DNA from: Micromonospora chokoriensis
GTDB taxonomy: Bacteria > Actinomycetota > Actinomycetes > Mycobacteriales > Micromonosporaceae
DNA: 64,000 nt
Direction: 5' to 3'
Assembly (NCBI RefSeq): GCF_900091505.1
Contig: NZ_LT607409.1
Span: 5,890,001-5,954,000 of the forward strand
Numbering within the stretch: position 1 is the stretch's first letter; every line of letters begins with the position of its first letter. Of this stretch, positions 50,113 to 58,689 are shown piece after piece. Below the pieces are notes generated by a model. It made no database searches, was not told the DNA's origin, and saw only the letters and a program-made list of their open reading frames with translations. The position numbers were made by a program, and so were the translations under genes.

Positions 50113-50810
50113 ACAGGTCGGGCCGGCTCCGGCGCGGCGACCGGGTGCACTGTCAACCCGCCGGGATAGGCGAACGAGGAGCGCGGCGAGTAGTAGCCGA
50201 AGCCGATGGTCAGCGGGTTGGCCGGGCGGAGCGCGTACATCGGGTGCCCCGGTTGGAGGAACTCCACCGACTCGATCTCGAACGGGGAGACCGGCTCGGC
50301 GATGAAGGGGTACGCCGAGCTGAGCAGTTGACCGTCACGACGGGTGAAGTAGCGGTGGTGCCCGCTGCTGATCACGTGACCGGTCTCCCCCACGCGGCAC
50401 CGGGCCTGGATCACCGTCGTCCCGTCGATCTCCGTCTCGGAGAGCAGGTCCTCGCCGCTCACCTCGATCCTGGTCCGCCCGGAGAGCACCGGGGCGCCAC
50501 GGGCGGCGGCGTACTCACGGACCCGCCGACTGGAGGCCACGTAGTGGCTCCACCAGCCCCCCGGGTTGAGGCCACCGGGGGCGTCCACGCCGACCAGTGA
50601 GACCCCGAGGTAGGTCAGCGAGTACGCGCCGAAGCCGGAGGTCTGCGTCTCGTCGTCCACGATGTACTGGTTGAGGAACACCTGACGGTCGGGGCGGGGG
50701 CACAGCCCTGGCGGAACCAGTGCGGCGACCGCGTCCGGGTCCGCCGGCAGCCAGCTGAAGTAGAGCGTTCGACTGTTCACGACGAGCTGGGGAGCGGCTG
50801 GATCGAGCAC
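50061..50810 (-). CDS. Acetoacetate decarboxylase-like protein
   Basis: 249 residues from GTG 50810, GGAGG five bases upstream; the longer frame before it is not needed. ADC-like fold: LYFSWLPADPDAVAALVPPGLCPRPDRQVFLNQYIVDD near the N-terminus, AYSLTYLGVSLVGVD, then GHVISSGHHRYFTRRDG. No Lys in the exact acetoacetate decarboxylase position could be confirmed, so a decarboxylation activity is unproven. Function likely in small-molecule or secondary metabolism. Confidence 0.72.
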   Translation of the reverse strand: MLDPAAPQLVVNSRTLYFSWLPADPDAVAALVPPGLCPRPDRQVFLNQYIVDDETQTSGFGAYSLTYLGVSLVGVDAPGGLNPGGWWSHYVASSRRVREYAAARGAPVLSGRTRIEVSGEDLLSETEIDGTTVIQARCRVGETGHVISSGHHRYFTRRDGQLLSSAYPFIAEPVSPFEIESVEFLQPGHPMYALRPANPLTIGFGYYSPRSSFAYPGGLTVHPVAAPEPARPVHQVPASLARSGLPSGS

Positions 50811-51184
50811 GGTGCCTCCGAACCGGGTGTGTAAGGCGACGCTACGGCCGGTCCCGCCAGCGGGACAACGACGGATAGGCGACACTCCTGCCCTGATGTC
50901 GGATTTCATCTTGACCGGTTGGCCCGCCACGACGGCCGGTCGGTCATCCCTCCGGCCCGACCGGGCAGCGAAGCACCACCGCAGGACGGGTAAGGCTCCT
51001 CACAGCCGGACCGCCTAATGCCAGATTTGCGACCTTTGCCCCTCGAAACACCTTAAGTACATCAGCCTTTCGGCTAGATTTTTGCGAGACGATCAGGTTA
51101 AGGTGAGTCCCGAACGGCCCATGAAGAGCTAAACCAAAGAGCCACACCTTTTTAGTCCGCGGACGAGGTGCAGGGAGGACCACC
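50811..51184. promoter_or_regulatory. Promoter-rich AT stretch upstream of the sigma-factor gene
   Basis: The 374-base gap has no gene. From about 51030 to 51160 it is the most AT-rich DNA in the window (GATTTTTGCGAGACG, CACCTTTTTAG, AAACCAAAGAG). Promoters of the sigma gene, and perhaps of the minus-strand decarboxylase-like gene, must lie here. I could not find a GTTT-N15-GGGTA match that would show autoregulation by a SigB/F factor. GGAGG at 51175 serves the start at 51185. Confidence 0.6.
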
Positions 51185-52009
51185 ATGACCGCGTCAACGA
51201 TCACCGAGCAGTCGAGCACCGCCGTGAAGGCACCCGCGAAGCTCGACCCGCGCGCGCTCACCGACAGCGCCGCCGACCTGCTCAACGCCATGGCTGCGCT
51301 GCCCGCCAACCACCCGTCGCGCGCCGCCCTCCGGGACCGCGCGATCGAGGCCTGGCTCCCGCTGGCCAACCACCTGGCCCACCGCTACAGCGGGCGCGGC
51401 GAGCCGACCGACGACCTGGCCCAGACCGCCGCGGTCGGCCTGATCAAGGCCATCGACAAGTTCGACCCCTCCCGTGGTGTCGACTTCGCCGGCTACGCGA
51501 TCCCCACCATCATCGGCGAACTCAAGCGGCACTTCCGGGACCGCACCTGGGACATCCGCGTGCCGCGCCGGCTCCAGGAGCTGCGGCTGGCCATCTCCGA
51601 CGCCAACAGCTCGCTCCTGCAGACCCTCGGCCGCTCGCCGACGGTCGCCGACATCGCCGCCCACCTCAAGCTCACCGAGGAAGAGGTCCTGGAGGGCCTG
51701 GAGGGCGCCCGCGCGTACAACGCGGTGTCGCTGTCCACCCCGACCGGCGACGGTGAGCGGGCCACCGAGCTGGGCGACATGCTCGGCGGCGAGGACAACG
51801 AGTTCGAGCTGGCCGAGCTGCGGGTCGCCCTCGGCCCGGCACTGGCCACCCTCGACGAGCGCGAGCAGAAGATCCTCACGCTGCGCTTCTACGGCAACCT
51901 GACCCAGTCGCAGATCGCCGACCAGATCGGTGTCTCGCAGATGCACGTCTCCCGGCTGCTGACCCGGGCGCTGACCAAGCTGCGCGGCCAGCTGGACGGC
52001 ACATACTGA
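51185..52009 (+). CDS. RNA polymerase sigma factor of the SigB/SigF/SigG family
   Basis: 274 residues from ATG 51185 with AGGGAGG upstream. Region 2: YSGRGEPTDDLAQTAAVGLIKAIDKFDPSRGVDFAGYAIPTIIGELKRHFRDRTW, the signature of the SigB/F group; region 3 near 130-190; region 4: LTLRFYGNLTQSQIADQIGVSQMHVSRLLTRALTKLR. These factors direct stress or sporulation genes and read GTTT...GGGTA promoters, matching those in 22.7-31.2 kb. No anti-sigma gene is beside it; the HATPase-bearing SpoIIE protein at 35.1 kb is one candidate. Confidence 0.92.
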   Translation: MTASTITEQSSTAVKAPAKLDPRALTDSAADLLNAMAALPANHPSRAALRDRAIEAWLPLANHLAHRYSGRGEPTDDLAQTAAVGLIKAIDKFDPSRGVDFAGYAIPTIIGELKRHFRDRTWDIRVPRRLQELRLAISDANSSLLQTLGRSPTVADIAAHLKLTEEEVLEGLEGARAYNAVSLSTPTGDGERATELGDMLGGEDNEFELAELRVALGPALATLDEREQKILTLRFYGNLTQSQIADQIGVSQMHVSRLLTRALTKLRGQLDGTY

Positions 52010-52020
52010 GCACGTGACGA

Positions 52021-52056
52021 AGCGGAGGGCCGGGTCCGTGGACCCGGCCCTCCGCT
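52021..52056. terminator. Perfect 17-base-arm hairpin after the sigma gene
   Basis: AGCGGAGGGCCGGGTCC at 52021-52037, loop GT, and exact complement at 52040-52056. Eleven bases after the sigma stop; strong terminator. Confidence 0.8.
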
Positions 52057-52063
52057 CGTGTTC

Positions 52064-52089
52064 GTGATGTCACGCGAGCGTGACATCAC
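52064..52089. terminator. Second adjacent perfect hairpin
   Basis: GTGATGTCACGC at 52064-52075, loop GA, GCGTGACATCAC at 52078-52089. It immediately follows the previous hairpin and is nine bases before the stop of the GNAT gene on the other strand. Together they form a back-to-back terminator for the convergent pair, though TGACATCA-type symmetry could also bind a protein. Confidence 0.7.
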
Positions 52090-52097
52090 CTGTGCGG

Positions 52098-52688
52098 TCA
52101 GTTCCCCGCCGGCTCCCGCCACATCGGCCAGAACGGCGTGCCGTCGGGCACCCGGAACGGCTCCCCGGCCAGGTAGCCGTGCCTCGCGTACAGGTCCCGG
52201 CTGCGCGGGCTGCTCGCCTCCAGGTACGCGGGCATCCCGTTGGCGTCCAGCCAGGCGTGGTGGTGCCGCATCAGGGCGCTCCCCAATCCCTGCCCCTGCC
52301 GGCCCGGCCGGGTCGCCAGGAAGGCGAGGTGGTGGTGGTCCGGGTGGGGGTGGTTCGCCGCGAACAACTCGTCGAGGTGCTGGAACCGGTCGGTCCACTC
52401 ACCGCAGGCGGCGGCCAGTCGGGCGTCGTAGTCCGCGGGCGGCGGCGCCGGCTCACCGACCGACGGGAACCAGACCGCTACCGACGCCCGGTCCTCGGTG
52501 GCGTGCACCATGCCGTGCCGCATGGCGTGGTCGACCAGGATCTCGAAGTCCCCGGCCAGCACGGCCTCCCGCTTGCTGGCGTCGGGCACCAGCCAGTACG
52601 TCACCTCCAGCACGGTGAACGCCTCGGCGATCCGACCCGCCACCAGAGCGGTCTCCTCCGGCCCGAGCCGCTCGATGACCACGCTCAT
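52098..52688 (-). CDS. GNAT-family N-acetyltransferase
   Basis: 196 residues from ATG 52688. N-terminal GPEETALVAGRIAEAF helix, then HHLAFLATRPGRQGQGLGSALMRHHHAW with the acetyl-CoA loop RQGQGLG, and YLEASSPRSRDLYARHGYLAGEPF, the GNAT ending. This matches the puromycin-acetyltransferase-like actinobacterial group in general outline, but no antibiotic context exists. It overlaps the permease stop by four bases, so it may act on or near an amino acid or amine imported by it. Confidence 0.87.
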   Translation of the reverse strand: MSVVIERLGPEETALVAGRIAEAFTVLEVTYWLVPDASKREAVLAGDFEILVDHAMRHGMVHATEDRASVAVWFPSVGEPAPPPADYDARLAAACGEWTDRFQHLDELFAANHPHPDHHHLAFLATRPGRQGQGLGSALMRHHHAWLDANGMPAYLEASSPRSRDLYARHGYLAGEPFRVPDGTPFWPMWREPAGN

Positions 52689-54196
52689 CGGGTCGCCTCC
52701 GCGGTGGGCTGCGCCGACGGCGTGACGACGGCGGCGCTGCTCGCCGCGCCCAGGCCGATCCGGGCGTACGTGTCGGGACGTCTGCCGCGCAGCACCAGCG
52801 CCCAGCCGATGCCCAGCAGGGCAGCCACCGGGTACGCGGCGGGCAACGCCCAGCGCAGGGTGGAGTCCGGCGCGACGCCGAGCAGGTTGGCGAAGTTCGA
52901 CACCGCCAGCCAGATGATCACGAGGAGCGCGACGGTCGCCAGGCCGGGCGCGACGACCCGCCGCCAGACGTTCTCGCCACCGGCGGAGCGGGCGAAGTAG
53001 GCGATCACGGCAACCGAGGTGGTGGCGATCAGCAGCAGTACGCCGAACCCGCCGGTGGTGCCGCCCCAGAAGAACAGTTGGACGACCGGATCCCAGCCGT
53101 TGACCGCGTACACCAGGATGACCACCAGGCCGAGGGCGCTCTGCGCCAGCGAGGCCGCCCGGGGCGCCCCGGAGCGGGCCGAGGTCTGCCCGAACACCGC
53201 CGGCAGCACCCGCTCCCGACCGAGCGCGAACGTGTAGCGGGCCGTGGTGTTGTGGAACGAGATCATCGCGGCGAGCACGGAGGTCAGGAAGAGCACCTGC
53301 CCGATGGTGACCACGGTGTCGCCGAGGTGCGCGGCGGCCAGGTTGAAGATCAGCCCCACGCTCTGCTCGCCGGCCTCGGCGACGATCCTGTCCGGCCCCA
53401 CGGCGACCGTCATCGTCCAGGACGACAACGCGTACAGGCCGGCGATGATCGCCACCGAGAGGTACGTCGCGAGCGGCACCGTCCGCTTGGGATCCTTGCT
53501 CTCCTCGCTGAAGACCACGGCGGACTCGAAGCCGACGAAGCCCAGGATCGCCAGCACCAGCACCGCGCCGACTCCCGGCACGAAGAGGTTGTCCGGCGCG
53601 AAGCCGGCGAAGCTGACCTGGTCACCGGCGGGGTTGCCGATCTGCCCCAGGTCGAAGACGAGGATCACCACGATCTCGGCGACCAGCAGCGCGGCCAGGA
53701 CCAGACCGTTGATGTCCACCCGGAGCAGACCGAGCAGGCCGACCAACGCCCACGCCACCAGGGCCACGACCGCCCAGTGCGGGTGCCCGCCGAAGATCCG
53801 GTCCAGCACCGGCTCGGCTGCCGCGCCGATGGTGCCGTACAGCCCGACCTGCAGCGCGTTGTACGCGATCAACGCGACCCAGGCGGCGCCCACACCCGCC
53901 GGGCGGCCGAGACCTCGGGAGATGTAGGCGTAGAAGGCGCCGGCGTTCTCCACCCGCCGCGACATCGCCACGTAGCCCACCGAGAACAGGGCGAGCACGG
54001 CGGCGACCAGCAGGAAGGCCAGCGGGATGCCGGTCACCCCGATGACGCCGTAGCCGGTGGTGACGACACCGGCCACCACGGTCAGCGGCGCGGCCGCGGA
54101 GAGCACGAAGAAGATCACCGAAGGGATGCCGAGGCGGCCTCGGGCCAGGGCGTCGGAGACGTTGCTCGGTCGGTCGACTGTCGATGTCGGGGGCAT
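52685..54196 (-). CDS. APC-family amino-acid permease
   Basis: 503 residues from ATG 54196. Twelve hydrophobic spans; the first shows LGIPSVIFFVLSAAAPLTVVAGVVTTGYGVIGVTGIPLAF, the APC start; SRRVENAGAFYAYISRGLGRPAGVG is the family loop. It brings an amino acid or similar cationic/anionic compound in with protons. It is followed by the GNAT gene (four-base overlap), perhaps for modifying the imported compound. Confidence 0.87.
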   Translation of the reverse strand: MPPTSTVDRPSNVSDALARGRLGIPSVIFFVLSAAAPLTVVAGVVTTGYGVIGVTGIPLAFLLVAAVLALFSVGYVAMSRRVENAGAFYAYISRGLGRPAGVGAAWVALIAYNALQVGLYGTIGAAAEPVLDRIFGGHPHWAVVALVAWALVGLLGLLRVDINGLVLAALLVAEIVVILVFDLGQIGNPAGDQVSFAGFAPDNLFVPGVGAVLVLAILGFVGFESAVVFSEESKDPKRTVPLATYLSVAIIAGLYALSSWTMTVAVGPDRIVAEAGEQSVGLIFNLAAAHLGDTVVTIGQVLFLTSVLAAMISFHNTTARYTFALGRERVLPAVFGQTSARSGAPRAASLAQSALGLVVILVYAVNGWDPVVQLFFWGGTTGGFGVLLLIATTSVAVIAYFARSAGGENVWRRVVAPGLATVALLVIIWLAVSNFANLLGVAPDSTLRWALPAAYPVAALLGIGWALVLRGRRPDTYARIGLGAASSAAVVTPSAQPTAEATR

Positions 54197-54243
54197 ACGA
54201 CTACTCCGGTCGTCGAGGGGGAGGGGTAGGGGTTACCGGAACA

Positions 54244-54870
54244 TCAGGGAATGCCGCGCAGCACGGCGGCGCCGACGGCGGCCTCGGTGTGCCCGACCAG
54301 TTCCTTCAGCGGCGCCGGCAGTGCGGGGATGAGGACGTTCAGCCGGTGGTGGGCGCGCGGGCCGGCGCTCCACAGCACCTCGCGGGTCAGCCCGGCGGCC
54401 ACGACGATGCCGAGCAGCAACGCGTCCGGCACGTTCGGCGGGTCGGGCCGGTCCAGCAGTGCGCGCAACCGGGTCGCCGGCCAGGCCACCGCGTTGAGGT
54501 CGATCGGCAGGTAGGTGACCGAGGTGCGCAGCAACCGGCGACTCTCCTGGCGGCGCAGCACGCCGGCGCGGGCCAGCCGCTCCCCCACCGACGTCGTCGC
54601 GCTCTGCGCCAGGAAGCTGAGCCAGGTGCGCAGCTCCTGGTGCTGGGGTTCGCCGATCAGCTGGTCGAGCACCGTGTGCGCCAGCGCGTCCGCGGGCGGG
54701 CGACGGTCGATGACGGTGACCTGCCCGGCCGACACGGTGATGTGTCCGTAGAGGAGCAACTCGCCGAGCAGCCCGCTGGCCAGCCCGAGCCCGGTCGCCG
54801 CCGGGTGCAGCTTGGCCTTGCCACGACTGTCGTTGTGCGCGATCAGGAAGAACTCGTCGGCGATGAGCAA
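54244..54870 (-). CDS. GOLPH3/VPS74-like (GPP34) protein
   Basis: 208 residues from TTG 54870, GGGAGGG just upstream. Starts LIADEFFLIAHNDSRGKAKLH, then GLGLASGLLGELLLYGHI and ADALAHTVLDQLIGEPQHQELRTWLSFLA, the GPP34 pattern; the beta hairpin and TTSVGERLARAGVLRRQ helix follow. Eukaryotic GOLPH3 binds PI4P and sorts Golgi glycosyltransferases. Actinobacteria carry several homologues of unknown role, perhaps in lipid- or glycosyltransferase-linked membrane work. Divergent from the HTH gene at 55012. Confidence 0.87.
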   Translation of the reverse strand: MLIADEFFLIAHNDSRGKAKLHPAATGLGLASGLLGELLLYGHITVSAGQVTVIDRRPPADALAHTVLDQLIGEPQHQELRTWLSFLAQSATTSVGERLARAGVLRRQESRRLLRTSVTYLPIDLNAVAWPATRLRALLDRPDPPNVPDALLLGIVVAAGLTREVLWSAGPRAHHRLNVLIPALPAPLKELVGHTEAAVGAAVLRGIP

Positions 54871-54933
54871 CGGCCCTCCCGCACAGGTGTGTCCACAGTG
54901 ATCGCGACCGGGAAAGGATGCACCGAGAGCTAT

Positions 54934-54964
54934 TGCAACGCAACTCCCAGATTTGAAAGTTGCA
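54934..54964. promoter_or_regulatory. AT-rich inverted repeat upstream of the DUF5753 regulator
   Basis: TGCAAC at 54934-54939 and GTTGCA at 54959-54964 with an AT-rich middle (CAGATTTGAAA), plus a second GCAAC at 54940-54944. It lies in the 141-base gap between the divergent GOLPH3-like and HTH genes and is a likely promoter and binding site for the regulator. Confidence 0.45.
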
Positions 54965-55011
54965 CTCCGTGCAGGCGCGACCTGCGGATCTTGGTCTGTC
55001 AGACTCGGACA

Positions 55012-55878
55012 GTGACCGCCACCCCCACCAACCGACCCGCCGCCAGCCCGACCGTGCGCCGCAGACGCATCGCCCGGGAGCTTCGCCAGCTCCGGGAACG
55101 CGCGGGCATGACCCTCGACGTGGCCGCCCGCCAGCTCGACATGTCGAAGAGCAACCTCTCCCGGATCGAGACCGCGCAGATCGGCATCAAACCGCGCGAC
55201 GTCCGCGCCGCCCTCGCCCTCTACGAGGTGACCGGCTCGGACGCGGAGGCCCTGATCGAGATCGCCCGTGGGGCACAGCAACGCGGGTGGTGGCAGAACT
55301 ACAGCGACGTGCTGCCCGAGTGGTTCGAGTTCTACGTGGGGCTGGAGGCCGAGGCGGCGGCGCTGCGCACGTACGAGGCCGAGTCGGTGCCGGGGCTGCT
55401 GCAGACCGAGGCGTACGCCCGGGAGATCTTCCGCCGCACCGCCGGCGAGGACGGCCTGGAGCGCAAGGTCGCGGCCCGGCTGCACCGGCAGGAGGTCCTG
55501 CGCCGGGAGAACCCGGTCCAGCTCTCGGTGGTGCTCAACGAGGCGGTGCTGCTGCGCCCGGTCGGCGGCAGCGCGGTGATGGCCGAACAGTTGGTCCATA
55601 TGAGCCGGATCGCGCAGTTACCGAACGTAACAATTCAGGTACTTCCCTTCGCGGCCGGCGGCCACCCGGCGATGAGCACCCCGTACGTGATCATCAACTT
55701 CGTCGATGCCGGCGACGCGTCCGTGGTTTACCTGGATAACCTCACAATGGGACTGGCTCTGGAGGAGGCCGACCAGGTGCTCGGGTATAGCCTTCTGCAC
55801 GAGGAGCTGTGCCGGATGGCGCTCGATCCGACGGCGTCCTTGACCCGTCTTGAGCATGCTTCTCGTAACTTTGCGTGA
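55012..55878 (+). CDS. XRE-type regulator with DUF5753 (WhiJ/BldB-context)
   Basis: 288 residues from GTG 55012. N-terminal HTH RIARELRQLRERAGMTLDVAARQLDMSKSNLSRIETAQIGIKP near 19-60, then the DUF5753 effector half (PEWFEFYVGLEAEAAALRTYEAESVPGLLQTEAYAREIF). Such regulators are the WhiJ-type of actinomycetes and almost always sit with a small DUF397 protein, as here 42 bases downstream. In Streptomyces they affect development and antibiotic production. Targets here unknown; an AT-rich inverted repeat precedes it. Confidence 0.9.
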   Translation: MTATPTNRPAASPTVRRRRIARELRQLRERAGMTLDVAARQLDMSKSNLSRIETAQIGIKPRDVRAALALYEVTGSDAEALIEIARGAQQRGWWQNYSDVLPEWFEFYVGLEAEAAALRTYEAESVPGLLQTEAYAREIFRRTAGEDGLERKVAARLHRQEVLRRENPVQLSVVLNEAVLLRPVGGSAVMAEQLVHMSRIAQLPNVTIQVLPFAAGGHPAMSTPYVIINFVDAGDASVVYLDNLTMGLALEEADQVLGYSLLHEELCRMALDPTASLTRLEHASRNFA

Positions 55879-55919
55879 CCGCTTCGGCGGCACGCCGACG
55901 CAGACGAGAGGTACCCCGG

Positions 55920-56120
55920 ATGACGGCGCACGACCTGACCCGAGCGGCTTGGCGCACCAGCACGCGCAGCAGTGGCAACGGCAACTGCGTGGAGGTCGCG
56001 ACAGCCGACGGTCAGATCGCCGTACGCGACAGCAAGGACCGCTCCGGCCCGGTGCTCGCCTTCGGCCCGGCCGCCTGGCGGGCCTTCGTGTCCGGCGTGA
56101 GCGAGGTCCGTCGCCGCTGA
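55920..56120 (+). CDS. DUF397 small protein, partner of the DUF5753 regulator
   Basis: 66 residues from ATG 55920, AGAGG just upstream. DUF397 pattern: DLTRAAWRTSTRSSGNGNCVEVATADGQIAVRDSKDRSGPVLAFGPAAWRAFVSGV. It is thought to bind the DUF5753 regulator and modulate it, like BldB-WhiJ pairs. The spacing and same strand support one transcript. Confidence 0.92.
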   Translation: MTAHDLTRAAWRTSTRSSGNGNCVEVATADGQIAVRDSKDRSGPVLAFGPAAWRAFVSGVSEVRRR

Positions 56121-56133
56121 GGCGTCCCCTCCG

Positions 56134-58680
56134 GTGCGAGACTGGGCCGTGCTCTCCGACGTGACAGTGGACCTGCCGGTACGCCCCGTGCTGCCGGCGC
56201 TGGTCGCGGCCCTCGACGCGGCCGGCACCGGCGTGCTGGTGGCACCGCCGGGCACCGGCAAGACCACCCTCGCGCCGCTGGCCGTCGCCGAGCGGGTCAC
56301 CGGTCGGGTGGTGATCGCCCAACCCCGGCGGGTGGCGGCCCGCGCCGCCGCCCGACGGATGGCCGAGCTGCTCGGCGAGCGGGTGGGCGACCGCGTCGGC
56401 TACGCGGTCCGCGGCGAACGCCGGGTCGGGCCGGACACCCGGGTGGAGGTGGTCACCACCGGCCTCCTGCTGCGGCGGCTGCACCACGACCCGGAGCTGC
56501 CCGGCACGGGTGCCGTGCTGCTCGACGAGTGCCACGAACGACAACTCGACGCCGACCTCGCGGTGGCCTTCACCGTGGAGGCGAGGGCTACCCTCCGGCC
56601 GGACCTGTGGTTGCTGGCGATGTCCGCCACCCCGGACACCGACCGGTTCGCCGCGCTGCTCGGCGGGCCCGCACCGGCCCCGGTCGTACGGGCCGACTCG
56701 GCACTGCACCCGGTCGCGCGGATCTGGTCGCCACCGGCGCGCCCGATCGCTCCACCCGGGGCCGGGCCGGTGGACCGGGCGCTGCTGGACCACGTGGCCG
56801 CCACCATCCGGCGCGCGCTGCGCGAGCGCGACGGAGACGTGCTGGTCTTCCTGCCCGGAGCCGGCGAGATCGCCGCGATCACCGGGCGGCTGGCCGACCT
56901 GCGCGACGCCGTCGCGCTGCTGCCGTTGCACGGTCGGCAACGCGGCGCCGAGCAGGACGCCGCCCTGCGTCCGGCTGACCGACGTCGGGTGGTGCTGGCC
57001 ACCGCGCTGGCCGAGACCAGCCTGACCGTCCCGGGCGTGCGGGTCGTGGTGGACGCGGGCCTGTCCCGGGTGCCCCGCGTCGACCTGGCCCGGGGGTTGG
57101 GTGCGCTGGTGACCGTGCCGGTCTCCCGGGCCGCCGCCACCCAACGCGCGGGCCGCGCCGGCCGGGAGGCCCCCGGGTACGTCTACCGGTGCTGGTCGGA
57201 GGCGACCCACGAGCGACTGCCCGCGCGCCCCGAACCGGAGATCGCCACCGCCGACCTGACCGGCTTCGCGCTGGAGCTGGCCGCCTGGGGTCGACCGGAC
57301 GGCGTCGGACTCGCGCTGCCCGACCCGCCACCGGCCGCCGCGATGACGGTGGCCCGGGACACGCTGCGCACCCTGGGCGCGGTCGACGTCGACGGCCGGA
57401 TCACCGCCCGGGGACGCGCGATCGCCGCTGCCGGAGCGCATCCCCGGCTGGCCCGGGCGCTGCTCGACGGCGCCGGTCGGGTCGGCGCCGACCGGGCGGC
57501 CGAGGTGGTCGCCCTGCTCGCCGAGGAGAGCACCGCCGGCCCCGGCGACGACCTGGTGGCCGGCTGGCGTCGGCTGCGCGCCGGTGTCGACGCGGGTGCG
57601 ACCGCCCGCTGGCGCACCGAGGTACGACGGCTGCGCGCCGCGCTGCCCACCGAGGGTCCCGCGGGCGACAGCCGATCCGGAGCCGGGGCCACGACGCTGA
57701 GCGACGATCTCGCCGCCGGGCTGCTCGTCGGTCTGTCGTACCCGGAACGGTTGGCCCGGGTGCGGCGGCCGGGCGGTTCGGCGTACCTGATGACCGGCGG
57801 GACCGCCGCGGACCTGGCGGCCGGCTCGGGGCTGGCCGGTGCCGACTGGCTGGCGGTGGCGGTCGCGGACCGCGCGCCCGGCGCGTCGGCGGCGCGGATC
57901 CGCCGGGCCTCACCGGTGGACGAGGCGACGGCCCGGGAGGCGGCCGGCCCGCTGCTGCGCACCGATCGGGAGGTGGGCTGGTCCGACGGGGACGTGGTGG
58001 CGCGGGAGGTGACCCGCCTGGGCGCGATCGAGCTGGTCCAGCGCCGGCTGGAGCGACCGGACCGGGCCGAGGTGGCCGCGGCGTTGCTGACCGGCCTCCG
58101 TCAGGAGGGCCTGGGGCTGCTGACCTGGACGCCGGCGGCGCGGGCGCTGCGCGAGCGGCTGGCGTTCCTCCGGCACCACCTGGGCGACCCGTGGCCGGAC
58201 GTCGGCGACGAGGCGTTGCGCGACGCGGCACCCACCTGGTTGGGGCCGGAGTTGGCGGCAGCCCGGCGTCGTGCCGACCTGGCGCGGGCGGACGTGACGT
58301 CGGCGCTGCGCCGGCTGCTGCCCTGGGCGCAGGCCGCCCGACTGGACGAGGTGGCCCCGGAGCGGATCGAGGTGCCCAGCGGTTCACGGATCCGGGTGGA
58401 CTACACCGATCCGGCCGCGCCGGTGCTCGCCGTGAAACTCCAGGAGACGTTCGGCTGGTCGGTGGCGCCACGCGTCGGTGACGGACGGGTGCCGGTGCTG
58501 CTGCACCTGCTCTCCCCCGCCGGCCGTCCGGTGGCGGTCACCGCCGATCTGGCCTCGTTCTGGCGCACCGGCTACCCGCAGGTCCGTTCCGAGTTGCGTG
58601 GACGTTATCCACGGCACCCGTGGCCGGAGGACCCGGGCACGGCGACGCCCACCCGGCACGCCACCCCGCGCCGGCGTTGA
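56134..58680 (+). CDS. hrpB: ATP-dependent helicase HrpB
   Basis: 848 residues from GTG 56134 (GTG 56149 is also possible). DEAH-type: Walker A VAPPGTGKTTLAPLAV near 36-51, then DECHERQLDADL (motif II as DECH) near 130-141, SATPDTDRF (motif III), and motif VI QRAGRAGREAPGYVYRCW near 335-352. The long C-terminus is the HrpB-specific domain with GSRIRVDYTDPAAPVLAVKLQETFG. The family unwinds RNA or nucleic acids; bacterial role is ill defined. Only nine bases separate its stop from that of PP2C. Confidence 0.92.
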   Translation: MRDWAVLSDVTVDLPVRPVLPALVAALDAAGTGVLVAPPGTGKTTLAPLAVAERVTGRVVIAQPRRVAARAAARRMAELLGERVGDRVGYAVRGERRVGPDTRVEVVTTGLLLRRLHHDPELPGTGAVLLDECHERQLDADLAVAFTVEARATLRPDLWLLAMSATPDTDRFAALLGGPAPAPVVRADSALHPVARIWSPPARPIAPPGAGPVDRALLDHVAATIRRALRERDGDVLVFLPGAGEIAAITGRLADLRDAVALLPLHGRQRGAEQDAALRPADRRRVVLATALAETSLTVPGVRVVVDAGLSRVPRVDLARGLGALVTVPVSRAAATQRAGRAGREAPGYVYRCWSEATHERLPARPEPEIATADLTGFALELAAWGRPDGVGLALPDPPPAAAMTVARDTLRTLGAVDVDGRITARGRAIAAAGAHPRLARALLDGAGRVGADRAAEVVALLAEESTAGPGDDLVAGWRRLRAGVDAGATARWRTEVRRLRAALPTEGPAGDSRSGAGATTLSDDLAAGLLVGLSYPERLARVRRPGGSAYLMTGGTAADLAAGSGLAGADWLAVAVADRAPGASAARIRRASPVDEATAREAAGPLLRTDREVGWSDGDVVAREVTRLGAIELVQRRLERPDRAEVAAALLTGLRQEGLGLLTWTPAARALRERLAFLRHHLGDPWPDVGDEALRDAAPTWLGPELAAARRRADLARADVTSALRRLLPWAQAARLDEVAPERIEVPSGSRIRVDYTDPAAPVLAVKLQETFGWSVAPRVGDGRVPVLLHLLSPAGRPVAVTADLASFWRTGYPQVRSELRGRYPRHPWPEDPGTATPTRHATPRRR

Positions 58681-58689
58681 CCGCCGGCC

